Below, in pieces: positions 1 to 7,646 of a stretch of 64,000 nt of DNA. Numbering within the stretch: the first letter of the stretch is position 1; each line of letters begins with the position of its first letter. A model generated the notes under the pieces. It was not told the origin of the DNA. It saw only the letters and a program-made list of their open reading frames with translations, and searched no databases. Made by a program: the position numbers and the translations under genes. This DNA comes from Paenibacillus solanacearum (GTDB lineage: Bacteria > Bacillota > Bacilli > Paenibacillales > NBRC-103111), in assembly GCF_910593845.1 (NCBI RefSeq), contig NZ_CAJVAS010000028.1, forward strand, positions 21,790-85,789. Reading direction: 5' to 3'.

Positions 1-940
1 ACGACCATATGCCGGTCTCTTGAGGTGTGGGGGTGGTCGCATCGTGCTCGCCATAATCGAACACGATTTCAAAATACCAATGATGATCGTCCGGCGGCTC
101 CGGCCACGGTCGGTCTGACAAGAGGTCGGGAAAATAAGGCGTATGATTCCCATAGCGGATATTCTTGAGGTATTTGTTGACGGTACGGCGAGGATCCGAG
201 CGATCGCCGCGATTTCGCTGGTGAGCTAGCGAAAGATCGATATTTTCGCCATTTTCCGATTTGTATCGATAGGTGATCGCATTTCCCTTATCATCGTAGC
301 TCTCGCTGATGAGCCAGCTGAAAATGCGTTCCGGATGCTCCGGATCGGCGATGCGCGAATGCTCGCTTCTGCCGTACCAGGTGGTGACATTATCCTTCGA
401 AATCGAACGCCAAAAGACATCCTCCGGCCTAGACGCATTGGTCCATCGCTCAATCCGGGCGAACAGTCCTTCAACACGCGGGCGATAGCGGTGAATGAGA
501 TAGCTTGTCCCGTCTACCGTACGCGGCGGCAGCTCCTCTCGCTTCCAGCTTCCCTGAGCATCCTGTCCGAGCACGGGCACCAGATCTTCGGCACCGGACA
601 AAATGAACACATCCGACTCCTGATCCCGGTCATCCCGGTACTGAGGCAACCCCTTATCGGTTTTGCGCGTGATGGAGGGAAGCGACAGACCCCACCCGAT
701 GCCAAACGGCCCATTGCCCGCCCCAGAGTCATACGATAGGGAAAGCTGCGGGCCGAAGCCCGAGCGGCCTGGGCTGGTGGCTATTGGAACGGTCATGGAA
801 CCGGTCCCCGTGACCGGATTGGATGCGAACTTCTCGCCGATGCTGCGGATCGCCCCGCCTCCTTTGGGCAGCGAGATCGAAGGTGCCGTTAGCGCGTGCT
901 CTTCTTTACTTGGACTTGCTTCCTTGTCCTGCAAGGACAT
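1..940 (-). CDS. SpvB/TcB-type insecticidal toxin complex subunit, N-terminal part (runs off window)
   Basis: Only the first 313 codons lie in the window; the frame is open to base 1. Reading from the ATG at 938-940, the protein contains LPKGGGAIRSIGEKF near residue 20, then NPVTGTGSMTVPI, LSLSYDSGAGNGPFGIGWG and later FDYGEHD. These are hallmarks of the SpvB N-terminal domain found in TcB/TcaC-type Tc toxin subunits and Salmonella SpvB. In Tc toxins this protein and its TcC partner form the hollow Rhs-type cocoon that carries the toxic C-terminus. GGAG lies about 11 bases before the ATG. The rest of the gene and any TcA/TcC partners are outside the window. Family assignment is strong; whether a functional Tc locus exists cannot be judged from here. 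Confidence 0.9.
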   Translation of the reverse strand, partial: MSLQDKEASPSKEEHALTAPSISLPKGGGAIRSIGEKFASNPVTGTGSMTVPIATSPGRSGFGPQLSLSYDSGAGNGPFGIGWGLSLPSITRKTDKGLPQYRDDRDQESDVFILSGAEDLVPVLGQDAQGSWKREELPPRTVDGTSYLIHRYRPRVEGLFARIERWTNASRPEDVFWRSISKDNVTTWYGRSEHSRIADPEHPERIFSWLISESYDDKGNAITYRYKSENGENIDLSLAHQRNRGDRSDPRRTVNKYLKNIRYGNHTPYFPDLLSDRPWPEPPDDHHWYFEIVFDYGEHDATTPTPQETGIWS

Positions 941-1053
941 GGTGGTCGTCACTCCTTCAGGGTCTCTTTGAGCATGTATGTGATATGTGAAGTGTAGGTG
1001 AATCAAGCAAGGTAGTCTTTCTTTGTAGGGGAGGCCATGCGCAGAACAAATAT

Positions 1054-1082
1054 AGTATAGAAGCGGGGAATAAAAATGTCTG
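1054..1082 (-). promoter_or_regulatory. possible promoter of the SpvB/TcB gene
   Basis: On the minus strand a -10-like TATACT (1054-1059) lies 17 bases after CAGACA (1077-1082), a 4-of-6 match to the -35 consensus. It is about 115 bases upstream of the toxin ATG, leaving an untranslated leader without obvious structure. The match is weak and based on sequence alone. Confidence 0.3.
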
Positions 1083-1210
1083 TCGATTATTGTCAGCCTA
1101 GTACTTATGATGGGGGAAATTGATTCGAAAGAGATATACAGACCTCTGGGGAGAGAACGGCTTTGTTCCTTTGGCTCAATTCATCAATCCCTATGCCCAG
1201 TGCCGCGGAC

Positions 1211-1268
1211 ACAAGAAAAATATCCCTGCATCACGATTCACGATGATACAGGGATACTATTTTTTTCA
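1211..1268 (-). terminator. intrinsic terminator after cysN, usable in both directions
   Basis: An inverted repeat TATCCCTG...CAGGGATA (1221-1256) with further pairing inside is followed by a T-rich run on the plus strand (ctattttttt). On the minus strand it is followed by ATTTTTCTT. It lies about 70 bases beyond the cysN stop and separates cysDN from the toxin gene. Confidence 0.75.
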
Positions 1269-1334
1269 AGACTATTGTGACGCGGCGATTCGCATTATCA
1301 ATAAAAGAATCGTACAACTGCAAGCTTGTTATTG

Positions 1335-3047
1335 CTACTGATTAATTAAATATTTCACAATTCGTTTCACTACGTCATTTGCCGCTTCTTCAACGGAAGA
1401 CCGGCTTGTATCGATTTCGATTTTCCGGTTCCCATGGGCATCGTTTGTGCTCGAGCTGCCTGCAACAGGTCCGTTGACGTAAACTTCAATATATTCTTTG
1501 CCAATGATGTCTCGCGCAATTACGCTGTCGGTATCTAGCAGGGAATCATTCGACACTAAGGCAATAAGCCCCGCATCGTTCATCAATTTGGCAACCTCCG
1601 CCAAGCGCCGCGGCGATTCTCCCTGGCCATTCTCGAGCAACATGGTATGGTAGCCTGTCGACACCAGACGTTTCTCGACTTCCTTCACAAGGGTAGCATG
1701 CTCCGAAACCGCACCGTTGAACCAAAGGGTTAACGGATTTTGTCCCTTTTGCTCAGCGCGAACATCTCTGGTGACTTCCGTATCCAGCCGTAACGATCTG
1801 TCGGAGCTTTGAAGGGCTTGGTCAATGACCCCACAGGCCGATGTCATATTGGTTACGCGATCGATCAGAATAAACCCGCCGATGCTCTTATATTGTTCAA
1901 AGGAATCAAATACGATGTTATCCGTTAAAGAAAACTCGCATGTTGCCAATTCATTTTTGACAATATGATCTGCCGGAACCGTATTTCCAGTATTAATATC
2001 GATCTTATGCGTAATGGCCGTCACGGTGCCGGGCAGGATTTTCGTCCCTACCTTTACCAAATAATTTTTACCTGGCGTCAGTACGGAATCATCCATCCAA
2101 AGAATCGTGGCGCTAAAACTATCCGCTTCTTTAACTTGATGATCTGTCGTGAATACACAGCCCCGCGAAACGTCAACCTCACGATCCAACTGAATCGTTA
2201 CGGGTTGTCCCGCATAAGCTGAATCCCTTTCTTGGTCCGTCACTAAGATCCGTTTGACCTTCGCCTTCTCACGACTTGGCAGCGTCGTCACCTCATCGCC
2301 GACCGCAATGCTCCCAGCCTCAATCTGGCCTTGAAACCCGCGAAACGTATGATCCGGTCGGCATACGCGCTGAATCGGCATCAAAAACGACTTCGCTTCA
2401 TCCGTTTGATGAACATCCACTTGTTCCAAATACGACAACAATGGAAGGCCTTCATACCAAGGTGTATTCTCCGATTTCTTGGTAATGTTATCCCCTTCCG
2501 TAGCGGAAACCGGGATCACCTGGATGCTTTGAAGGCGGAATTCGGCGGTCGTTCGGAAGAAATCTTCTTTAATATGCTCGAATTTCCTTTGATCAAATCC
2601 GACCAAATCCATTTTATTCACGGCTAGTACAAGATGTTTGATGCCCATGAGCGAACAAATCCGGGCATGGCGCTTGGTTTGGGTAATGACCCCTTTGGTT
2701 GCGTCCACAAGAATGACGGCCAGATCCGCAAAGGATGCGCCTACTGCCATGTTCCGTGTGTATTCTTCATGTCCCGGCGTATCCGCTACAATGAAGGAAC
2801 GGTGATCCGTCGTGAAATACCGGTATGCCACATCGATCGTAATCCCTTGTTCGCGCTCGGCCAGCAATCCGTCAAGAAGCAGGGAGTAGTCAATTTTGCC
2901 GCCGCGGCTGCCCAGTCTGCTATCCAGTTCCAATGCTCTTTCTTGATCGGCGAACAAGAGCTTCGCATCATAAAGCATATGTCCAATTAAAGTGGACTTT
3001 CCGTCGTCCACGCTTCCGCATGTAATAAATTTAAGCAGACTTTTCAT
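1335..3047 (-). CDS. cysN: sulfate adenylyltransferase large subunit CysN with degenerate APS-kinase-like C-terminal domain
   Basis: CysN is the GTPase subunit of ATP sulfurylase, which with CysD activates sulfate to APS. The N-terminal GTPase shows G1 GSVDDGKST, G3 DTPGHEEY and G4 NKMD, followed by EF-Tu-like beta domains. After about residue 405 there is a domain alignable to APS kinase (WFNG..., RRLAEVAKLMNDAGLI, IEVYVNGP), as in CysNC fusions. The kinase P-loop GLSGSGKST is replaced by GAVSEHATL, so kinase activity is unlikely. I chose the ATG at 3045-3047, one base after the cysD stop and about 11 bases after GGAGGG; an upstream in-frame TTG would overlap cysD by 92 bases. About 570 aa, co-transcribed with cysD. 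The function of the ruined domain (structural or regulatory) is unknown. Confidence 0.92.
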   Translation of the reverse strand: MKSLLKFITCGSVDDGKSTLIGHMLYDAKLLFADQERALELDSRLGSRGGKIDYSLLLDGLLAEREQGITIDVAYRYFTTDHRSFIVADTPGHEEYTRNMAVGASFADLAVILVDATKGVITQTKRHARICSLMGIKHLVLAVNKMDLVGFDQRKFEHIKEDFFRTTAEFRLQSIQVIPVSATEGDNITKKSENTPWYEGLPLLSYLEQVDVHQTDEAKSFLMPIQRVCRPDHTFRGFQGQIEAGSIAVGDEVTTLPSREKAKVKRILVTDQERDSAYAGQPVTIQLDREVDVSRGCVFTTDHQVKEADSFSATILWMDDSVLTPGKNYLVKVGTKILPGTVTAITHKIDINTGNTVPADHIVKNELATCEFSLTDNIVFDSFEQYKSIGGFILIDRVTNMTSACGVIDQALQSSDRSLRLDTEVTRDVRAEQKGQNPLTLWFNGAVSEHATLVKEVEKRLVSTGYHTMLLENGQGESPRRLAEVAKLMNDAGLIALVSNDSLLDTDSVIARDIIGKEYIEVYVNGPVAGSSSTNDAHGNRKIEIDTSRSSVEEAANDVVKRIVKYLINQ

Positions 3048-3048
3048 T

Positions 3049-3981
3049 TTAGAAATAGCCCTCCCGTTTACGTCTTTCCATACTTCCAGCCGCCTCTTGG
3101 TCGATAACCCGGCTTGTCCGTTCGGATGAAACCGCGCCAAGCGTTTCTTCGATGATGGCGTCCAGCGAATTGGCGTCCGACTCGATCCCGCCTGTCAGAG
3201 GATAGCAGCCTAATGTGCGGAACCGCATCTTCTTCATCTCTACTTTTTCATGGGGCTCGAGCTTCAAGCGATCGTCATCCACCATAATGAGATGTCCATC
3301 GCGCTGGAGGACCGGTCTTTCTTTTGCAAAATAGAGAGGGACAATATCAATGTTCTCTCTTCGAATGTACTGCCATATATCTTTTTCCGTCCAATTGGAT
3401 AACGGGAAGACGCGAATGCTTTCTCCCTTATTGATTCTTGTGTTAAAAAGCTTCCACATTTCCGGCCGTTGGTTTTTCGGATCCCATGCATGATTTTTAT
3501 TCCGGAATGAAAAAATCCGCTCTTTCGCGCGCGATTTTTCCTCGTCGCGTCTTCCCCCGCCGAATGCAGCCGTAAATCCGTATTTGTCCAATCCCTGTTT
3601 TAACGCCTGGGTTTTCATAATATCCGTATACGCGGAGCCATGATCGAACGGGTTGATCCCTTGTTCAATACCTTCCTGATTGGAATGAACGATCATTTCG
3701 ATCCCAAATTCTTTCGCTTTGCGGTCGCGGAATTCGATCATTTCTTTAAACTTCCACGTTGTATCAATATGCATGAAAGGGAATGGCGGCTTCTCGGGAT
3801 AAAAAGCTTTCAGCGCCAAATGCAGCATCACGGAGCTATCCTTCCCGATCGAATACAGCATCACGGGATTTTCACATTCCGCCGCTACTTCCCGTATAAT
3901 ATAAATCGCTTCAGCCTCCAGCTGATCCAGATGCGTCATTTCATGGGAATCAAGCTGATCCCGATGCGTCAGTTTTTGCAT
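3049..3981 (-). CDS. cysD: sulfate adenylyltransferase small subunit CysD
   Basis: This is the ATP-pyrophosphatase subunit of ATP sulfurylase; with the GTPase CysN it makes adenosine 5'-phosphosulfate for sulfate assimilation in the cytoplasm. At 310 aa it matches the family length. The PP-loop reads YSIGKDSSVM near residue 45, and FGGGRRDEEKSRAKERI and RTLGCYPLTGG are family signatures. The start at 3981 is supported by GAGGAGG nine bases upstream. cysN follows after one base. No APS/PAPS reductase or sulfite reductase genes are in the window, so the rest of the pathway must lie elsewhere; a CbiX-type chelatase at 58.9 kb could serve siroheme synthesis. Confidence 0.96.
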   Translation of the reverse strand: MQKLTHRDQLDSHEMTHLDQLEAEAIYIIREVAAECENPVMLYSIGKDSSVMLHLALKAFYPEKPPFPFMHIDTTWKFKEMIEFRDRKAKEFGIEMIVHSNQEGIEQGINPFDHGSAYTDIMKTQALKQGLDKYGFTAAFGGGRRDEEKSRAKERIFSFRNKNHAWDPKNQRPEMWKLFNTRINKGESIRVFPLSNWTEKDIWQYIRRENIDIVPLYFAKERPVLQRDGHLIMVDDDRLKLEPHEKVEMKKMRFRTLGCYPLTGGIESDANSLDAIIEETLGAVSSERTSRVIDQEAAGSMERRKREGYF

Positions 3982-4030
3982 GGAAAGGTGCCTCCTCTTT
4001 AATCCCTACTAAATCTATCGTATTTCTTAT

Positions 4031-4058
4031 ATCCTATCAGATTATGGCTTAAATGCAA
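4031..4058 (-). promoter_or_regulatory. probable cysDN promoter
   Basis: On the minus strand TTGCAT (4053-4058) and TAGGAT (4031-4036) are 16 bases apart, about 50 bases upstream of the cysD ribosome-binding site. I saw no T-box, S-box or other structured leader in the short 5' region. Confidence 0.5.
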
Positions 4059-4093
4059 AGTGGAATAATCTAAAATTCTTTATTTTTCTATGA

Positions 4094-4417
4094 TTCAGCA
4101 AGTGGGAGGTCACCGAAGGCTACGGGCGGTTGCTTGAGGAAGCGGGTCCGCTAACCGGCATGGTGGATTGGAAGGTCACCGCCGGCGGCTCCAGCGATGC
4201 CAAAATTTTGTCGCAAATGTTCAGCATTCCTTCCGTGAACCTGTCTGCGGGTTACATGAACGAGCACACGGACCGGGAGACCGTGGATTACCTTGCCGCC
4301 TACGAAACGTCTAACCTGATCGAATGTGTTTTAAGCCGTCTTTTGATTAAGAGCAAACAGCAGACCAATGAACGATCTGAATCATGTCATACGGAATTGT
4401 CGATGATCTTCAAATAA
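4094..4417 (+). pseudogene. C-terminal remnant of an M20/M42-type peptidase
   Basis: The open frame carries TGMVDWKVTAGGSSDAKIL, then IPSVNLSAGYMNEHT and YETSNLIECVLSRLL. This pattern (GGSDAN...P...NL..G....HT...) is the C-terminal metal-binding part of M20/M42 di-zinc aminopeptidases such as PepT-like enzymes. Nothing upstream encodes the N-terminal half; the frame is closed by a TGA at 4091. The family-like part ends near codon RLL and the last ~25 codons look like read-through. Downstream sequence (about 4369-4430) is similar to 38451-38510, where a second remnant of the same gene type sits. Confidence 0.75.
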
Positions 4418-4612
4418 TCTTTTTGTTACCTCAAGTAAGCCTCTGTTCACCGAATCTATGTGCTGCATGGTTATTTCCGAAAAATACGCGTTACTAAGAC
4501 GTAACTGCTCTATCGCTTTTCTAATGCCGAGTTGTATCCTATCCATTTGCGGATTGATTTGACAATACATTATCATAGAACACTTGTTTGTAACACAAAA
4601 GTCATTTATCAA
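4382..4612 (-). CDS. small hypothetical protein (76 aa)
   Basis: I do not recognise this protein. It is mostly helical and polar (QLGIRKAIEQLRLSN..., HIDSVNRGLLEVTKRLFEDH), with no signal peptide. The frame is open further upstream into the 3' end of the next gene, so it may be the C-terminal remainder of a longer protein or start at the TTG at 4612. Its 3' end overlaps the peptidase remnant on the other strand. Amino-acid composition looks protein-like, but the start is unsupported. Confidence 0.45.
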   Translation of the reverse strand: MINDFCVTNKCSMIMYCQINPQMDRIQLGIRKAIEQLRLSNAYFSEITMQHIDSVNRGLLEVTKRLFEDHRQFRMT

Positions 4613-4626
4613 AGTAGCATTTCTTA

Positions 4627-5517
4627 CTAAAGCCGCGGCAAGCTTATACCGTTGTCCTTGAACGTATCCCTAACATTATCCACCATTCGCGCTATGTCCT
4701 CATAGCGATTTAATAGACCACCTTGTACACGTAGAAATTGATGCAGCGCGATTAAGGGTCTACCTCTCCAATTGTGCAATGTATAGCCTAGCTTTTTATC
4801 CCCACCTAATTTAATCAAATTCTTTTCCTCAGCATTAAGAAACATATCCGTTATCCCTTTTCCATTCGTCACTACGCAACAATCATCCGCCATATGCGCA
4901 CTTAATGATTCAATTAGCAGCGTATGATACGCTTTCAGTTCAGGCATTTCGTTATATATTTCCTGCAGCCTCTCATAATTCACAGCATCCGTATTGTCCG
5001 AGTAAAAAGGAATAAACTCCCCTACAGCGAAAGGGTATTTTCCAATAAAGTCCACATAATGCCGAATCGTATCTTCTTTATTCAGACCTTTTTTAAAATC
5101 ACCCCACCCGATAAATTTTTTGCTTAATATGGAGTGAATAAGCATGGTGATGTTTCGATGAAACGGCGCGATCTGCTCAGGCTTCGAATTGTTATTGTAA
5201 AAATGAGTGTACGATGTCCATTCATTCTTAGCGGCTCGCTTTTCTCGCACAGTGACATCCCCTGCATACTTCGGATTTAATCCGAAAAAGACGAAGCGGA
5301 ACGGCTGAGCGGTAGAATGAAACGGCAACGGACCGATCAGCTGTCCCTCCGTCTCGGCAACGAATTCCGATGGCTTACCTGATAGTTTTAATAGGTTATT
5401 TAATTTGCCTACCACATTCATTAACGGTTCACGAATATTGTCCACTCTATCGCCGGCATCCTTAATACCCAGAATCGTTTCTATCAGCTTCATAAAATCC
5501 TCATGAACAGATTTCAT
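4627..5517 (-). CDS. hypothetical protein with a uracil-DNA-glycosylase-like FGLNP motif
   Basis: About 296 aa, with no signal peptide or membrane segment. After a helical N-terminal ~70 residues comes RFVFFGLNPKYAG. Its hydrophobic strand plus GLNP resembles the water-activating loop of the uracil-DNA glycosylase superfamily, but I cannot identify the second catalytic motif, so the family is tentative. VVTNGKGITDMF and a Trp-Arg-Gly-rich C-terminus follow. I prefer the ATG at 5515-5517 (GGGGGG seven bases upstream) over the one 15 bases earlier. It is the penultimate gene of a string of minus-strand accessory genes of unknown role. Confidence 0.75.
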   Translation of the reverse strand: MKSVHEDFMKLIETILGIKDAGDRVDNIREPLMNVVGKLNNLLKLSGKPSEFVAETEGQLIGPLPFHSTAQPFRFVFFGLNPKYAGDVTVREKRAAKNEWTSYTHFYNNNSKPEQIAPFHRNITMLIHSILSKKFIGWGDFKKGLNKEDTIRHYVDFIGKYPFAVGEFIPFYSDNTDAVNYERLQEIYNEMPELKAYHTLLIESLSAHMADDCCVVTNGKGITDMFLNAEEKNLIKLGGDKKLGYTLHNWRGRPLIALHQFLRVQGGLLNRYEDIARMVDNVRDTFKDNGISLPRL

Positions 5518-5645
5518 ATGATGGCCCCCCATGATTGTTATGAATTTAATGCCAAGGCATTAAGCCGCGCTGTAATCGTCTCGATGCATAAATTGCATTC
5601 ATGTTGATTCCACTTCCGGACCGGTCAGGGATTTAGCCTGCGATG

Positions 5646-6365
5646 CTATTTTTTTATCATTTTTTTGATGTCCATCTGTAGACTTTGTGAAAAATCATAT
5701 CTCGGCAATCCATTCGCATCGAGCGCCTCCGTTAACCAGAACTTACTGTCAAACGGAGGAAGCCCTTCCGCCGAATCCAGTAGCTTGGTCTGAAACGCCC
5801 CCAGCTTGCTGATGGTTGCATACGCGTTCACAGCTCCCTCCTGATAGACCTTGTCCCAGGCTTCACTGTAAGAAAGGGCTTCTACTTTTCCCGTTTGCTT
5901 GTTTTTCAACAGGTAACCAACTACGTTGGGATTGCCTCTTCGGTCTTGGATCATAAGGCTCTTCACGATTTCGTTTCCATTCTCCTCATTCGGAGATACG
6001 CCAGGCGTTGTTTGCCATTTACGCTCGAGCTCATAAAATGCTGGATCCTCAATCGGTACCAAAGCGATAAATGTGCCATACAAGTTTTCGTGCGCATTGG
6101 TTTCAACCAACCAAACACCCTCTATATAGTGTATAAGGTCCCCTTCTTTAATCCACTCGGGTAAGTCCTCCGGGAGCAGGTATACGGTTCTTTTCCGATC
6201 CAACTTATCCTTGTCTGACAAGCAGCGTACCAGCAGCGCGCCGCTCCCTAGTTCATCCTCATAATTCTCATCGACAATTCGGTAGCACTCGCCATCCAGC
6301 TTGATCAACCCTGTACTAGGCTTCGGTAAAACGTCATGATTCACGATGATCGTTGTCAAGCTCAT
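5646..6365 (-). CDS. hypothetical protein sharing a C-terminal domain with the neighbouring Sir2 protein
   Basis: 239 aa, soluble. The first ~115 residues are a beta-rich module (VYLLPEDLPEWIKEGDLIHYI) that I do not recognise. From about residue 140 the sequence GYLLKNKQTGKVEALSYSEA followed by WDKVYQEGAVNA closely matches the N-terminus of the Sir2-family protein at 7643-9190 (GFVLKDHKTGETAGYTFDEA, then W..I..EG.TNA). The two genes therefore share a ~100-residue domain, probably by duplication in this cluster. GGGAGG touches the ATG at 6363-6365, so the TTG two codons on (7-base spacing) may be the true start. No function can be assigned. Confidence 0.8.
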   Translation of the reverse strand: MSLTTIIVNHDVLPKPSTGLIKLDGECYRIVDENYEDELGSGALLVRCLSDKDKLDRKRTVYLLPEDLPEWIKEGDLIHYIEGVWLVETNAHENLYGTFIALVPIEDPAFYELERKWQTTPGVSPNEENGNEIVKSLMIQDRRGNPNVVGYLLKNKQTGKVEALSYSEAWDKVYQEGAVNAYATISKLGAFQTKLLDSAEGLPPFDSKFWLTEALDANGLPRYDFSQSLQMDIKKMIKK

Positions 6366-6461
6366 ACCTCCCTCGTAGATAACCCTGTTTTATAACTGCA
6401 TCGCAGCATACTTCCACATACTTACCGGGAACTTAATCATAGGCCGAGATCCTCGCAATTC

Positions 6462-7646
6462 TTAATAAAGCTCAAACACCCCATATTTCAGACGGGAATG
6501 GATGTCCATAGCGGCGATGACGGTTTGCCCCGGGCAGAAGAGGTTATCGTAGACGCAAGGCAATATTTCATAACCGGTTGTATCGATCAGACCGGTTTTG
6601 CCGCCAATGCTTGCGGTCAATAACCCATTCGGAAATAAGGCTAACTGATCATATTTCCGCGGGAGCCGCTCGCTTCCTTGCAGATCGATCAGACTGTATT
6701 TCCCTTCCTGCTTGACGGCAACCATCCCATCATAGATGAGACTGACCGCATCATACTTATAGGGAAGGATCGGCCTCGCTTGCCTGTCGATCACCCCCCA
6801 CTTCCCGTGAAGCCTTGCCGCCATATGATCGTCCTTGTCGTTCCACCGGATTTCATCATAAATCGGGGATAGGATATGTTCTCCCGACGGATTGACGATC
6901 CCCCACTTGCCTTGGAGCATCACCTTGGCAAAGCCGTTATGAAATCCGCCCATCACCTTATCGTATTGGAACGGCAGAACCGTCTCTCCCTTACTGTCGA
7001 TATATCCCCATCGGCCGTCCCGGGCGGCATGACAAAGTCCTTCGCTGAAATAACCGAGCACATCGAACGTGCCGCCGCCGATGGGCCGGCCGAAACGATC
7101 CACGAGCATGCTTCGTCCGTTACGGTTGGCCGTCCCGACCGTCATATTCTCCTCGAATCGAAGCTCGTCATAAGCGAACGGAATCACGACTTCACCCCGG
7201 GTATGAATCACTCCCAGCTTTCCATTCAGCTCGGCCGCCAGGCAATCCGCCAAACCGCTTTCCGCCAAATCGTCATAGGAATAAGGAACCAGCGGTTTCC
7301 CGTTCAAATCCATGGCTCCCCATTTACCCGACCGTTTGGCGCATATCATGGTTTCAAACGGATAGCGGGTTTCGTCGTACAGAAACGGAATGATTGTTTC
7401 CCCGAAGCGGTTAATGAACCCCCACTTGCCATGCCTGCTAATGGGGACCATCCCGTGGACAAAAGTATCGCCGGGCGCGACTTCGATTTCGTCAAACTGA
7501 AAGGGGATGACCACCTCGTTGTCCCGGTTGACAAAGCCCCACAAATCATGGAGCTTGGCCAGCAGAAGCTCGTCGTCGCCTGGAAATTGAAGACTGTCAT
7601 ACATAAGCGGCAAAATAACCCTGGATTGGAATCTGTTATTTTTCAA
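6462..7646 (-). CDS. WG-repeat protein
   Basis: 394 aa built almost entirely of WG beta-repeats: KWGFINRFGETIIPFLYDE, RWGYIDSKGETVLPFQYDK, KWGIVNPSGEHILSPIYDE, KWGVIDRQARPILPYKYDA and others, about ten copies of ~38 residues. WG repeats are interaction scaffolds and are frequent in polymorphic-toxin immunity and accessory loci. No enzyme domain or signal peptide. The TTG start overlaps the Sir2 stop by four bases (TTGA), so the two are translationally coupled, which suggests that this protein works with the Sir2 protein. Confidence 0.9.
   Translation of the reverse strand: MKNNRFQSRVILPLMYDSLQFPGDDELLLAKLHDLWGFVNRDNEVVIPFQFDEIEVAPGDTFVHGMVPISRHGKWGFINRFGETIIPFLYDETRYPFETMICAKRSGKWGAMDLNGKPLVPYSYDDLAESGLADCLAAELNGKLGVIHTRGEVVIPFAYDELRFEENMTVGTANRNGRSMLVDRFGRPIGGGTFDVLGYFSEGLCHAARDGRWGYIDSKGETVLPFQYDKVMGGFHNGFAKVMLQGKWGIVNPSGEHILSPIYDEIRWNDKDDHMAARLHGKWGVIDRQARPILPYKYDAVSLIYDGMVAVKQEGKYSLIDLQGSERLPRKYDQLALFPNGLLTASIGGKTGLIDTTGYEILPCVYDNLFCPGQTVIAAMDIHSRLKYGVFELY

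Noticed and set aside
1120..1341. 73-codon plus-strand frame
   Set aside because: It contains the terminator hairpin and ends opposite the cysN stop; no protein-like composition.
3982..4110. T-box or S-box riboswitch before cysDN
   Set aside because: The leader is about 50 bases with no conserved T-box sequence or terminator hairpin.
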